Assembly (NCBI GenBank): GCA_014706295.1
Contig: JACSVZ010000024.1
Location: 5,753,969 to 5,817,968, forward strand
Length of the DNA: 64,000 bases
Direction: 5' to 3'
DNA from: Lycocorax pyrrhopterus obiensis
Taxonomy: Eukaryota; Chordata; Aves; Passeriformes; Paradisaeidae
In this document: piece by piece, positions 47,101-59,100 of the stretch
Position numbering within the stretch: position 1 is the stretch's first letter
Layout: each line of letters opens with the position of its first letter
Notes under the pieces: model-generated
The model's input: the letters and a program-made list of their open reading frames with translations, nothing else
Database searches by the model: none
Told to the model about the DNA's origin: nothing
Translations under genes and position numbers: made by a program

Positions 47101-50100
47101 CGGGCTCTCCCTTCACGTTTTCTCCCTCCCTCCGCAGCGCACGCAGGAGGATCTGCAGCAGCTGCAGTCGGAGCTGCGGGTGGTGTCTGAGAGGTGCTGC
47201 AGCTTCCTGGACAAGGCTCCTGCGGGGCCCAGCACGCCCCAGCTGCGTTCAGAGCTGGACTTGGTGGTGAACAAGATGGAGCAGACGCATGGGCTGTCTT
47301 CCATCTACCTGGAGAAGTGAGTTGGGATGTGCCTCTGTTCCCTTTTGAGTATTCCCAGTTCACTAAAGGCCTTGTTCTGTGCTTCCAGCACACCTCGTGC
47401 TGGGCGTACCCGAGTCCATCCCCCTGCAGCACATGGTGCAGCCTCCAGATCTCTGCCACGGCTGGGGTGTCATCGCGCTGCCTCTGTTTGATTTGCCAGG
47501 TTGAAGACGGTTGATATCATTGTCCGCAACACCCAAGGAGCAGAATCCCTGGTCAAAGGCTACGAGGTGAAGCTGAGCCAGGAGGAGGCCGTTCCCGCTG
47601 ACCTGGCAGCCATTCAGACTCACAGGGCGGCGTTGCAGGTTGGTGCTGTCGGTTTGTCAGGCAGGGTCCTTCCCTTTTTCCGCTGAATTTGGACTGTGGG
47701 GCGTTTTCCTTGCCTTGATACGTTTGAGAGGATTCTGTGCTGCTGATGTGATATCTCTGATTGCTTTGTAAGTGTAGAGGACGTGCTGTGGCTTGTGCTC
47801 TGTCTGCTGCTGTAGGACAGGGCCCGAACCAGCCTGACCCGGGAGCGTGGTCCCCTTCGTTCCACACCTCCTATAACCCCCCAGTTCTTTGCAGGTTAAG
47901 GACAGTGGGAAAACAAACCCATTAACCCCTTCCCGGCTTTGTCAGCTGCGGGCAGGAGGGCATCTCTGACTTTGGTCCCTTCTGCTTTCGGTGCCACCGA
48001 CCCGGTGCCATCTCCTTTTGCAGCAATGGCTCGGGGAGGTGAAGGACAAGGGCTCCATGTTCTCCACGCTGGAGGAGGAGATGGCGAAGGCGAAGGAGGT
48101 GGGGGAGCAGCTGTTCCGGCTGAGGCAGGAGCGCAGCATCGACCTGGAGCGCTTCCAGGAGAAGGGCAGCCAGCTGTGGGATCGCTGGCAGCGAGTCTGT
48201 GCCCAGATCGAGACCCGGTGAGGAGCCTCCTGCCTCCTCTCCTCAGCTTCAGCTGAGAGTTGGGGTCAGGGCTGTTGGTGGTGAAGGGATTCCGGCTGGT
48301 GGCGTTTCACCCCCTCCTCTTACCTGTGGTGGTTTTCTCTCAGCCACACGGAGCTGGAGAGCATCCAGGAGGTGCTGAGTGATTACCGGCAGTGCCACAG
48401 CGCCCTGATCCAGTGGATCGAGGAGATCACAGCCCAGCAGGAGCTGATGAAGCCCGGCCAGGCGGAGGACAGCCGCGTGCTGTCGGAGCAGCTCAGCCAG
48501 CAAACGGTGAGGCAGGACCTCGTGATGTCTCGTTGCTGCAGTGACCGTGTCACTTCTCTTCATCTCTGAGCTTGAAAATATGAAAAGCAGCAGGGAAGAG
48601 GCTGCAGGCCTGAGCTGGGTGTCTGGGAAGTGGAGGAACTCTGCTTGACTCCAGGTGCAGATGAGGTCTTGCATGAAAAATTGGAGAGTTGTAAAGATTT
48701 TACCCGAAAGCGCAGGGATGCGAACCAGAATTCTGCTCACCCCCCATGGCTGCTGTCATAGAATCCCAGAAAGGCTGGGTTGGAAGGGATCTTCAAGATC
48801 CTCTTGTTTCAACCCCCCTGCCATGGGAAGGGACACCTTCCACTATCCCAGAGTGCTCCAAGCCCCGTCCAACTTGGCCTTGAACACTTCCAGGGTTGGG
48901 GCATCCACAGCTTCTCTGGGCGACAACTCAGCCAACCTGTCCTGACAACCATTTCTGCTTTGAATTTCCTTGAAGGCTTTGGCTGCAGAAATTGAGAAAA
49001 ACCAAGCCAAGCTGGACCAGTGTCAGAAATTCTCCCAGCAATACTCGGCCGCCGTCAAGGTACGGTTCCCCCCCTGCACCTGGGTGGGGCAGGCTGAGCA
49101 GGAGCAGCCCCGGCGGAGTTTGCAGATCTCCACATCTCCCCGCCTTTGCAGGACTACGAGCTGCAGCTGATGACCTACAGGGCCTTCGTGGAGTCGCAGC
49201 AGAAGTCCCCCATGAAGCGCAGGCGGATGCTCTCCTCCTCGGATGCCATCACCCAGGAGGTAGGAACCCACCTAAGCTCGGCAGGGGGAAATTTTGGGGA
49301 GGGGGGGGGGTTGGTCCTTCGACGCGCCCAGCAAAACCGCCCAGCAGCCTCTGTGAAGTGAGCTCCTTTCTGCTGAACTCTCTTGTATAAATAAAGTTTC
49401 CACCCTCGCTGTTTTTTCCAATAGCCAGAGAGGATGGCTTAGTGCCCTAAGCACCAGGTATGCCATACCTAGACTCCTGGGAACCCCTGGGAACCCCTGG
49501 GTCAAATCCAGCGGGGTCGGCTCAGCCCTTCAGCCTTGCGAGGTAAATAACCAGAGCACCATGCAGTGTTGCTGTGTGTGCATCTTTGGGACGAGAACCT
49601 TTTAGGGACCCGAGGCCCTGTCTGCTCTGTGTGGATATTAAAGATCCCGGTAGCCCTCTGTAAGAGTCGAGCATCCGCCCCAGTGTCCGTGGCTGGAGTG
49701 TCCCCCTCGCTCCAGTGTCGTGCAGCATGCCTTGTGTGGCCACCACCACCACCCTCCCCGGCAGACTTGCTGCATTCCATTGGTGCCATCCCGGCTCCGC
49801 CAGGCGCCCCGGGGGGTTCCCAAGCGAGAGGTGCCGCGTCCGTGTCGTGTTCTGTGAAGGGTGACGCTCCGGCTCCGCCAGCAGGACTGATGCACCCCCT
49901 TTTTCCCCCTCTGTTTTCCCCTCTGTCCCTTGGCAGTTCATGGATCTGAGGACTCGTTACACGGCCCTGGTGACGCTGACCACGCAGCACGTGAAGTACA
50001 TCAGCGACGCGCTGCGGCGGCTGGAGGAGGAGGAGGTGAGGGCGTGGGGCGCTCTGTTCCCACTTTCCCTCCGTCCCTAAGGATGCTGCTCCGTGCTCAG

Positions 50101-53100
50101 GGCACGTCCCGGGCGCTGCCCCCCCCACTTTGGAGATCCCTTTTGACGTGGTTGTCTTTGTCCTTCCTCCTCTGTTTGCAGAAAGTGGTGGAGGAGGAGA
50201 AGCAGGAGCACGTGGACAAGGTGAAGGAGCTCCTGGGCTGGGCCCTGGGCTTGAAGCAGAGCGTGCAGGGCAGGACAGCTGCTGCTGGGAGCAGAGAGCT
50301 GGGAGACATCGAGAAATCCATCTCGGAGCAGCAGGTAAAGCAGGAGTGGCACCAGGCACTGAGTTTAACTTGTGCTCTTTTTTCACAGCTGAATTAAGCT
50401 GATTTCTTTCTTTTTAATTTTTTTTTTTTTGCCAGGCCCTGAATGAGGAGCTGACTGCGAAGAAGGAGCAGGTCTCTGAGGCCATCAAAACTTCCCAAAT
50501 CTTCCTGGCAAAACACAGCCACAAGTGAGTGTGACCCAGGGAGAGCACAGGGGCTGGAGATGAGATTCCTTAGAGCTGGTGGATCCATGGGATCCAGTGC
50601 CTGACTCCACTTAAAAACAATGATGAGCTGCACGTGACAGTTGTCTTCTTCATTGTCTGCAATGAGAAATGTGAAGTGTTCAACCCATTTATGCTGTGGG
50701 ATGATATTAATCCTCTCTAGTTGAGATGCAGTATATTTGGGGATCTGGTTGTTGCACTGCAGCTCAGCCTTTGCTCGGCTATCCTGGCAGATTTTAGCTG
50801 AGCTGGGCAAGGAGTGGGGCAGGCAGAGGAAGGGACTCGTGGTGGATTTGGCCTTTTCCTTCACCAGAAGAACATGGCAGCTCTGTGGGGCTGGTTTGGG
50901 CAGTATCCTGAGAGATTTCCCCTTCCCCTTGCAGGCTTTCCCAACCGGAAAAGGACCAGATTTCTGCTCAGATTGGTGCTCTGAAGGAAACCTACCAGGC
51001 TCTCTGCAGCAACTCCACGGAGCAGCTCCAGCAGCTCCAGAGCCAGCTGGCTCAGGAGACAGAGCACAAGGTACTGCTCCTTGCTCAGCCCCGTGGCTGC
51101 ACAAACGCATTTCGCTCCTCAGGGCATGGAAAAGGTTTCATTTTGTTGTGTGTCTTGCGGCCACGGCCTCTTACTTGCACATGGTTGCCCTCCCTTCTCT
51201 TCCATCCATGGTCACCCAAAGCATCTGGTGGTCCCTGGAGGCCAAGCAGGAGCCGTTCTCCTGCTGTCTTCCAGCTCAATGGGAGAGTTGTCCTTTGGTT
51301 TCCATCGGGGCTCTGCCCTTTGTGCCAGGTCGGCTCGTTCATGCTTGGTGAGCAGGGTGGCAGATGGAGTTCTGCCCTGGAAGTGGTCCCCGTGAGGAAA
51401 TCTGTGTCCCCTGAGGAGTGTCCTCTCAGGGCTGGAAACTCAGAGGGCTCAGTCCCACAGGCTTGCAGGGATGCAGGGAGGTGGGACTCACGTGGCCTCG
51501 TGGATCTCGGGGCCTGGCCAAGGGCTTTTCTCAGCGGTGGCTGAACCAAGCAGCTCTTCCCTGTGGAAGGCAACTGCATTGTCCAGCCCCTCAGCTGACC
51601 TGGGACACCTTCAGGACCCATTCCCTGCTCGCATCCATCCTTGTTCCGCCGGGTAGGGAGGGCTGGAAGCGCATCCCTTATTGCCTCTGTTAGGAGCTGT
51701 CGTTCACAGGTTTGCGTGTGCGTGTTCTCTAAGTGTATATTCATGTGTCAATGGATATTTTTGTGTGTTTGCTTGCTGGCTCCCTGTACCCTGAAGCAGC
51801 AGCCCGCTCACATCTGGCTGCGAGACGCAGGTTTTGGCTCTCGGGTCCGTGAGTGAAGCCCTGTTCAAGCCGCTCGTGGGGAGAGGGCGGCAGGGTGGCT
51901 TTTATTGAGATCTGCCTGTGCAGCTTTCACCTGAATACGTGGTGTTTTGCTCCAAACTGGACTTTACAGCACATTCCAGGTGTTTCAGAGCAGGAAATGA
52001 TTTATTTTATTGAAAGCCCTTTAGCCCTTGTGCTGGCAGCAGAAAGGCGAGCGAGTCTTCTCGTTAAGCCATCACGGATTAGGTGCAGCCTCCCTGTGGA
52101 ATGGATGTTTTTTTCCTTTCCCTTTTCCTCCCTTTTGGTCAGGAAAATGGTTTCAGAGCAAAAGCCTTCTCCAGGGCTTGTCAAGCTGTTTCAGTACAGC
52201 ACGAGGCTGCTTTGGGGCCGGAACAGTTTTCACTCACGCTCTCGATGAAGCCCAGGCAGCAAAACAAGAGATGGCAGCGGGGCTTCGCCTTAAATCCCCG
52301 TCTGCAAAACCATCCCTGCGGCTCTGGTGCGGAGCTGTTGCTTCACTGTAGAGGGAGCATGAAGAACTCTTTTTAACATTTGCTTGCTGGAAACATCCAA
52401 CTGTCAGAAAGAAGTTACAAAAGACCAAAAAAATGCAAAGCAGAGCGCGCTAAATTGAGCATGATGTGTCCCTTTACGGTTTGTGTTTCATGTCAACTGT
52501 TTTTAAGATTAACTGACATCCTTGCTTACAAGTTTAACTAACCCCCCTGGGATTTAAACAAACAAAACACACAAAAGGGAAAGAGGACGGACCTGTGTGT
52601 GGGGGTTCCTTTTGCAAAACAAAACAGTCGCATGCTGGACGCTAACCCCAAGCTTTACACTGTGTGTGATACGGCTGAACTGCTCCATAAGGCTCTGTCT
52701 TTAACTGCTCAAGGCACACCCTGCAAGTCGGTAAGTAAAAGCCTTTTACTCCCCTCCCTCCCTCCCATCCATCTCCTTTTTTATCTTTCTCATTTGTTTC
52801 CCCCCCTTTTCCCCTCTTCTCTGTCTTTCCACGGCTCGTTCATCTCTGAGGATGCACGTCAGGGTCTGGCGATGGTGGTGGAGAGCTTAGGTTGTCGCAG
52901 AAGGTTCCTCCTGTCCCCACAGGCAGGGTGTGGGGATGCAAAGGGAATTCATTCCAGAATCCTGATTCCCTCCCCGCTATCCCCGCAAAAATCTTGGAAT
53001 GCTTGGGCCAGCCTTAGGCCCAACCAGTGGCGCTGGGAGAAACCCAAACGTCCAAAGATCCTTTGAACACAGACACTCTTTACCACCTAAATTATTCCCC

Positions 53101-56100
53101 TCCCTGTGGGGATAGCAGCAAGAAAAGCCCCTCCAAAAAACCCCACAGTGGTTGGTGTGGTCCCAATCTGTCCCTGTTCCCATGCTGGAACCTCCACCTT
53201 GTTCCATTTCCCCCCCAGCCCTGTCTGAGGAGCAGCTTGGAGGTGCTGGAGCGGGCAGAGCGGGGGCCGTGGTCGTGCCCTGGGGAGCTGTCCTGCTCCT
53301 GCCCTGATGCATGGCTGGGAGCTGCTCCATGGCTCCTGTGCTGTTCCCCAGCCGTCCTGGCACTTGGGATTTGCTTGGGAAGTGCAGGATCTACAGCATG
53401 GCAGGAATCAGCGCTGGCAGAGGTTCCTCCTTACCCCACAGCGGGCGGTTTGGGGGGGGTTTTCTTCCCCATGAGTGCACAGAGGGATTGGTGTTGTCTT
53501 TGCTTTTTGAAGCTGGAGTTGTTGAAGGGCTTTGTTGTGCTCGTTGGTCTCCTGCCCTCTTTTTTCGTGGAGCATTAGGGATGATGCTGAGTTTTGGTGC
53601 TTGCTGCTTTGCTGCGTTACTGATGGTGGATGTTGGAAGCATCTTGGTGCTGCCCTGGTGATGGACTGGATTTCAAACACTTTGGGACTTTCTAGCCTGT
53701 TTGGGGATTTTAAGTTTGGGTTTTTTGGTTTTTTTTTAAGCTGAGGTCTCCCTGAAACTCATGCAGTGAGTGCTGGAAATGCTGGATTTTGATTTTAATT
53801 TTTTTCCTTCTCTTTCTGTTCCAGGGCAGCGAAGCCGTGGCAGGAGTGATCGATCTTGGCACGGTGGAAATATTCCCTGTTTTTGGTGCCATGCAGAGAG
53901 GTCTTATAGATCAGGACACGGGCCTGGTCCTCTTGGAGGCCCAGGTGATCACCTCTGACTTAGTTGTCCCAGAGACCAGTGAGAAACTCTCCTTGGAGAA
54001 AGCTCTGGCAAGAAACATCATCGATCTCAGGGCATTCCAGGTGCTGCAGGAGTTGAAGGATGCTCTCCAGCGGGTGGAAGAAGTCAGATGTGAAGGGAGG
54101 CAGCTCCTCCCCGCCGTCGCTGCCGTGGAAGAGGGGAGGATCAGTGAGAGCACTGGGCTAAAGATTCTTGAGGCTGAGCTCGTCACTGGGGGCTTCAAAT
54201 TCCAGCAGGGCAGAATCAGCATGGAGACAGCAGTGCAAGAGAGGCTCCTTCCCCCCCAGCTGCACTCCAGGCTTCTGGCTCGCCTGGAAGGTGGCAAGGA
54301 TTTGATTGACCCCAACACTGCAGAGAAAATCACCCTGCCCGAGCTCCTGGAGCGCTGCATCGTCCACCAGGAGAGCGGGCTGAGGCTGCTCCCAGTCAAG
54401 CAGCTGGCGGGTGGGATGGTGAGCGTGAGGCCGGGCAGGGAGGTCAGCGTCTTCCGTGCCGTCCAGGAGGGGCTGATAGACAGGCAGGTGACCATCAGGT
54501 TGCTGGAAGCCCACCTCTTCGCCGGGGGCATCGTTGACCCCAGGACAGGACACAGGCTGACCGTGGACGAGGCGGTCAGGCATAATTTGATTGACCAGGA
54601 CCTGGCCTGCACGCTTCTGATCCGGCAGCTGCAGACGGGTGGGATCATCGACACCGCCACGGGAGAGAGGCTGACCGTGGATGAAGCCCTAAGGAAGGGG
54701 TTGGTAGCTCCAAGGATTGCACTGCTGGTCCTGGAATCCCTGAGGTCCTTCGTGGGGCTCCTGTGGCCAGAGACGGGGGAGATCATCTCGGTTGCAGACG
54801 CTTTGGAGCAAGGAATCCTCTCCACAGAGCTGAGTCACGAGATTCTCAGCAAGAGGCAGCTCCTGAGGGCTGTTTTTGTGCCGGAAGCCACGGAGGTGAT
54901 GTCCTGGCAGAAGGCAGTGGAGCAGGGCGTCCTGGAGAGAGAGGTGGTGATGAAACTGAAATCAACAGCCATACCTGATGTCGTGGCCAGCGTGCAGCTC
55001 GCTGGCTCTCCAAGCAGGAGCAGGCACGGCCAGAGCTCCCCTGGAAGGAGCCCCATAGACCACGAGGAGCCTCTGCTAAGGAGTGATGACGAAAGGCTGA
55101 TGTTCCACTTGATGACCCACAGCTACATCAACATCCATGATGGCCAGAAGGTGCTCTTAGTGGACGCAGAGTTGAACAATCTCACTAAAGCTCTCATCCA
55201 AAGCCAAGAAAACGGATCCTGTGCACAGGTGTTGGAAGGCTTTGAGGAGAAAGAGGCATCCGCGGCTCTCAAAAGCGAACCTTGCGGTGGTTTGGCTTTG
55301 CAGCAGCTTGAGCTTCAATTTGCTCCTCCAAAAGGTGAAAGTGAGAAGGTCCACCCACCCAGAACTGCCTTGGAGAATGGGGAGGTGGTGATGGGACCTG
55401 AAAGTCTCCTCTTGGAGGACGCAGAGGATTTCCTGCGTGTGGAAGAGAAGGAGCAGATTTCCAGTGAACAGGCGACTGTCAGGAGTGAAACTGGTGCTGA
55501 ATTTGGGAGAGAACAGGTCACTTTCACAAGCAAGGACAAACATCAGGTAAAATTATTGATGCCAGAACCTCCCAGTGACCTTGATAGTGGATTATTCAGG
55601 GAAACAGAGGAAATGATGATTGAGGCAGAAGAAGAGTCCAAGCCTGCTGCAGAAGATGGAGCGGAAGGTCCCGAAGATCAGAAGAGGGCATTGGAAAGTG
55701 GGGCAGTGGTTGTGAAAAGTGAAATCTGCGTAACGATGGGTGTGCCAGAAAGTAGGGACAGGCCGAAAATCGTGGCAGAGAGGCCTCAGGGTGTGAGGGA
55801 ACCTGAGCGAGAGGCAGAAGATGTTAGAGAGGTTTGTTTGCTAAAGGAGGAAAGAGCTGAAAATGGTGTGCTGGGAGGAGAGGAGGTTGTGCTCCCCGCA
55901 AGTGGAGAGGCAGCGCCGGCAGAGAGGCAAAGCGAGGACATGGAAAGTGTGCTGGAAGTTGAAGAAGGAGAGTGGGAAAAAGTGTTAGGTGATGATGAGG
56001 GCGTTGGTGAACCATCCCTGCCAGCCCCTGGGGAGCAGGAAGCAGAAGATGCTTTGGAAAAGCTCCTGACGCAGCTCCAAAGCGGTGGCATCATCCATGA

Positions 56101-59100
56101 GCAGACGGGCAAGACGCTGCTGCTGGACGAGGCGGTGGCCGCTGGAGTGGTGTCCGGCCACACGGCCGTGAAACTCATGGAGAGGATGAAGATGTTCAGT
56201 GGCTTCTTTGACTCTCAGGTGTGTGAGCCCTTGACCACCGAGGACGTCATTGGAGAAGGCCTGATGGATGAGAAGCTGCTCCAGAAGGTCCTCGCGTCCG
56301 ACAAAGCCATAAGCGGCGTCCTTGACCCGGGCAATAACTTTGTCTACTCCATCAAGGACGCTGCTGCCGTTGGCCTTCTGGACAAGGAGACGGCGATGAG
56401 GATCTTGGAAGGGCAGGTGGTTACTGGGGGGATCATTGACTTGAAACGTGGCAAAAAAGTGTCGGTGACGTTGGCTTCAAAGCTGGGCCTCATAGAGCCG
56501 ATGAGTCAGACAGAGCTGGTCAAGCTGGAGAAGGCTTCCAAGGGGAAAGGCACTGATGAGGTGAGCAGGCAGAAGCTCATTGATTTACAGGCTGAGACCA
56601 GTGGAATTGTGGATCCTGAAACCAAACGGCCTTTGACTGTGGCAGAGTCTGTTGAAAAGGGGCTCCTGGAGAAGGAAAAAGCTTTTCAGCTCTTGACCAA
56701 GCAGGTTGCTGATGGAGGAATCATCCATCACGTGTCTGGGATGAGGCTTTCGGTGGACGACGCGATGAGGCATGGTTTGATCGATCCAGGTCTGTGCAAG
56801 GAGCTCAGGAAAGCTGAAGGTGTGGTCCTGCAGGGCTTTGTCCATCCAGCCACGAAGGAGAAGCTGCCCTTGCCCCAGGCAGTGTCGCTGGGGCTCGTTA
56901 GCCCAGAATTCCAGAGGAAAGTGCAGGAAATCCAGGCCGAGAGCGGAAGCATTCTTGATCCAGCATCTGGCCAGAGACTGGCGCTGCGTCAAGCGGTGCA
57001 GGAGGGCTTGGTGCCCCAGCAGGTGGTGGAGAAAGCCCTGTCATCTTCAGCAATGAGGGAAGGAATTGTAGACCCCGAGACCTGCATGATCGTTCCCTAC
57101 TCGGAGTTCCTGAAGAAGTGCAAGATCGATATCGAGTCCGGCCAGAGGTACCTGGAGGTCCATCCCTTCCAGGCCATCAGGGACCAGGTGACAGGGACCA
57201 AGCTGACGTGTGCTGAGGCGGTGAGGCTGGGGAAGGTGGACCCCCTGCCCACCCTGAGGCTGCTGCAGGCGCAGGCAGACAGCGGAGGGGTGGTGGAGGG
57301 CACCGTCAGCAAGAGGCTGTCCCTGAGGGCAGCTGTGGAACAGGGGATGCTGGACGAGGCCATGGCCGAGGTCATCGCCACCAACCAGCTCCGGGCTGGG
57401 GGAATTGTTGATGCTCCCAGTGGGAAAAGGTTGACTGTGAAGGAGGCTGTTGGAAAAGGACTGATCAGCCAAAAACTAGCTGCCGGTCTTCGGGATGTGC
57501 AAATATGCGAAGGGAAGGTTGGTTCTGAGGTCAGCAAAGTAGAGAAACCGCAACTTCCACAGGAAAAAATAGAAAAATTATCTCCAAAAGAGGAAGGTGT
57601 CATCCTCCCTACCAGATCTGCTGATGGTGCTGAGCCCAAAGCTCAGCCTGAAGCTGTGAGCTATGACACAGCTCAGGGTGCAGCTGCTGCCGCTGAGAAA
57701 TCCCCCAAAACACAGAGAGAAGGGAAATTAAAACCTCAGGAAGCTTCAGAGGATGGTGTCCATCCCCAAGATGAGCATCATCATCTTCATCATTCCCAGG
57801 CAAAAGTTGAGGTGGCTCCAGAGCACCCCTCAGTGTTGGCGACAGCGTCTCTCCCTGAAGAGATGGTGGTGGCAGGGGCTGTGGATAAAGGGATCCCAAA
57901 AGGCAGCTCCCCAGTGAGAGCAGCCGGGGGGAAGGAATCGAGAGAAGAAGTGGATGGAGGGATGGAGAAAGTGGAGGGATCGGGCTTGGAGAAAGAGCAG
58001 CTGTTCTTGGGCACGGAGGTGCTTCAGAGGGAGGAAGATGGTGAGGAGAGGAGGAGGAGGGAGTTTGTAAGTGCAGAGGGAGTTGTGGCAGGTGGAGAAG
58101 GTGCAGTGGTGGCTTCTGGGCAAGGAGAGGGAGTGACCAACGTGGTCCAGGTGACACCAGCAGCCCCGAGGGAATCTGTCAGTGCAGGTCCAGGGAAGGG
58201 AGGGATGGGTCCTGCAGAGTCTGGAGAACCCCCTGGGGTTCCTGTGGAGCCTGCGGAAGATGAGCTTGCAGGGGGAAAAGCTGTCAAGCACACAGGAAGA
58301 GAAGCCTCTCACACAGAAGGTCCCATTGAGCAGGAAAAAACGAGGGGAACTGAGCTAAAACCTACCCAAAAACAGAAAAGCAAGAAAAAGAAAGCAAAGC
58401 AGGGCAGCATTCCAGGGGACAGCGCTCAGCCGGAGAAACCTTCTGCAGAAACGCAGCCCCTGCCTTCTCTGGTTTCCCACGAAATTCCGAGGAAGAAGGG
58501 CGAGGAGGAGCGCTCCATCTCAAGGGTGCCAGAGCCAAGACAGGAATCCAGCATCGAGACTCCTGCTGGGTTGGCTCGAGACACAGCCGAGCACAGGGAT
58601 GGGAAAGGCAAGAAAACAATCCCTGAGAAAGATACGGAAACCCCCGGAGAGGATCGGGCGTTCCCCGTGCGCCCCGAGCAAGGGGGAGCTCGAGGGGTGA
58701 GGAAAGGTGGGATCAAGAATGGCCACGGTTCCTTGGTGGCACTGGCTCTGGAGGAGAGGATGGCTCAGGAAGACACCAGGGTGGGAACCAGCCGGGATGT
58801 GTCCAGCATAGCCACCGTGGCGCGGGAACTGCCCCACGACTTAACGATCAGCGAGGAACCCGCAGAAGTGCAGGAAACCTCCGCAGCCCTGGAGCTTGGA
58901 GAGGAGGAGCAGCACAAGCAAAGAGCTGAGCTCAGAGCAGACCGAGGAGGGGGTGCCCCTGCTCCCCCAAAATCCCCGGGAGAAGCCCCCCAGGAGAGGA
59001 CCAAGCAGCCGGGTCCGGGCGATCGGGGTTTGCTGCTTCCTGTGATCGTGGAGGGGGAGCTGCTGGAAACCTCGAGGGAGTCCACGAGACCCGCCCAGGT

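Noticed and set aside
53911..54825. Minus-strand open frame of 304 codons within the giant exon
   Set aside because: It is the complement of plectin repeats; codon bias of the sense strand keeps it open.
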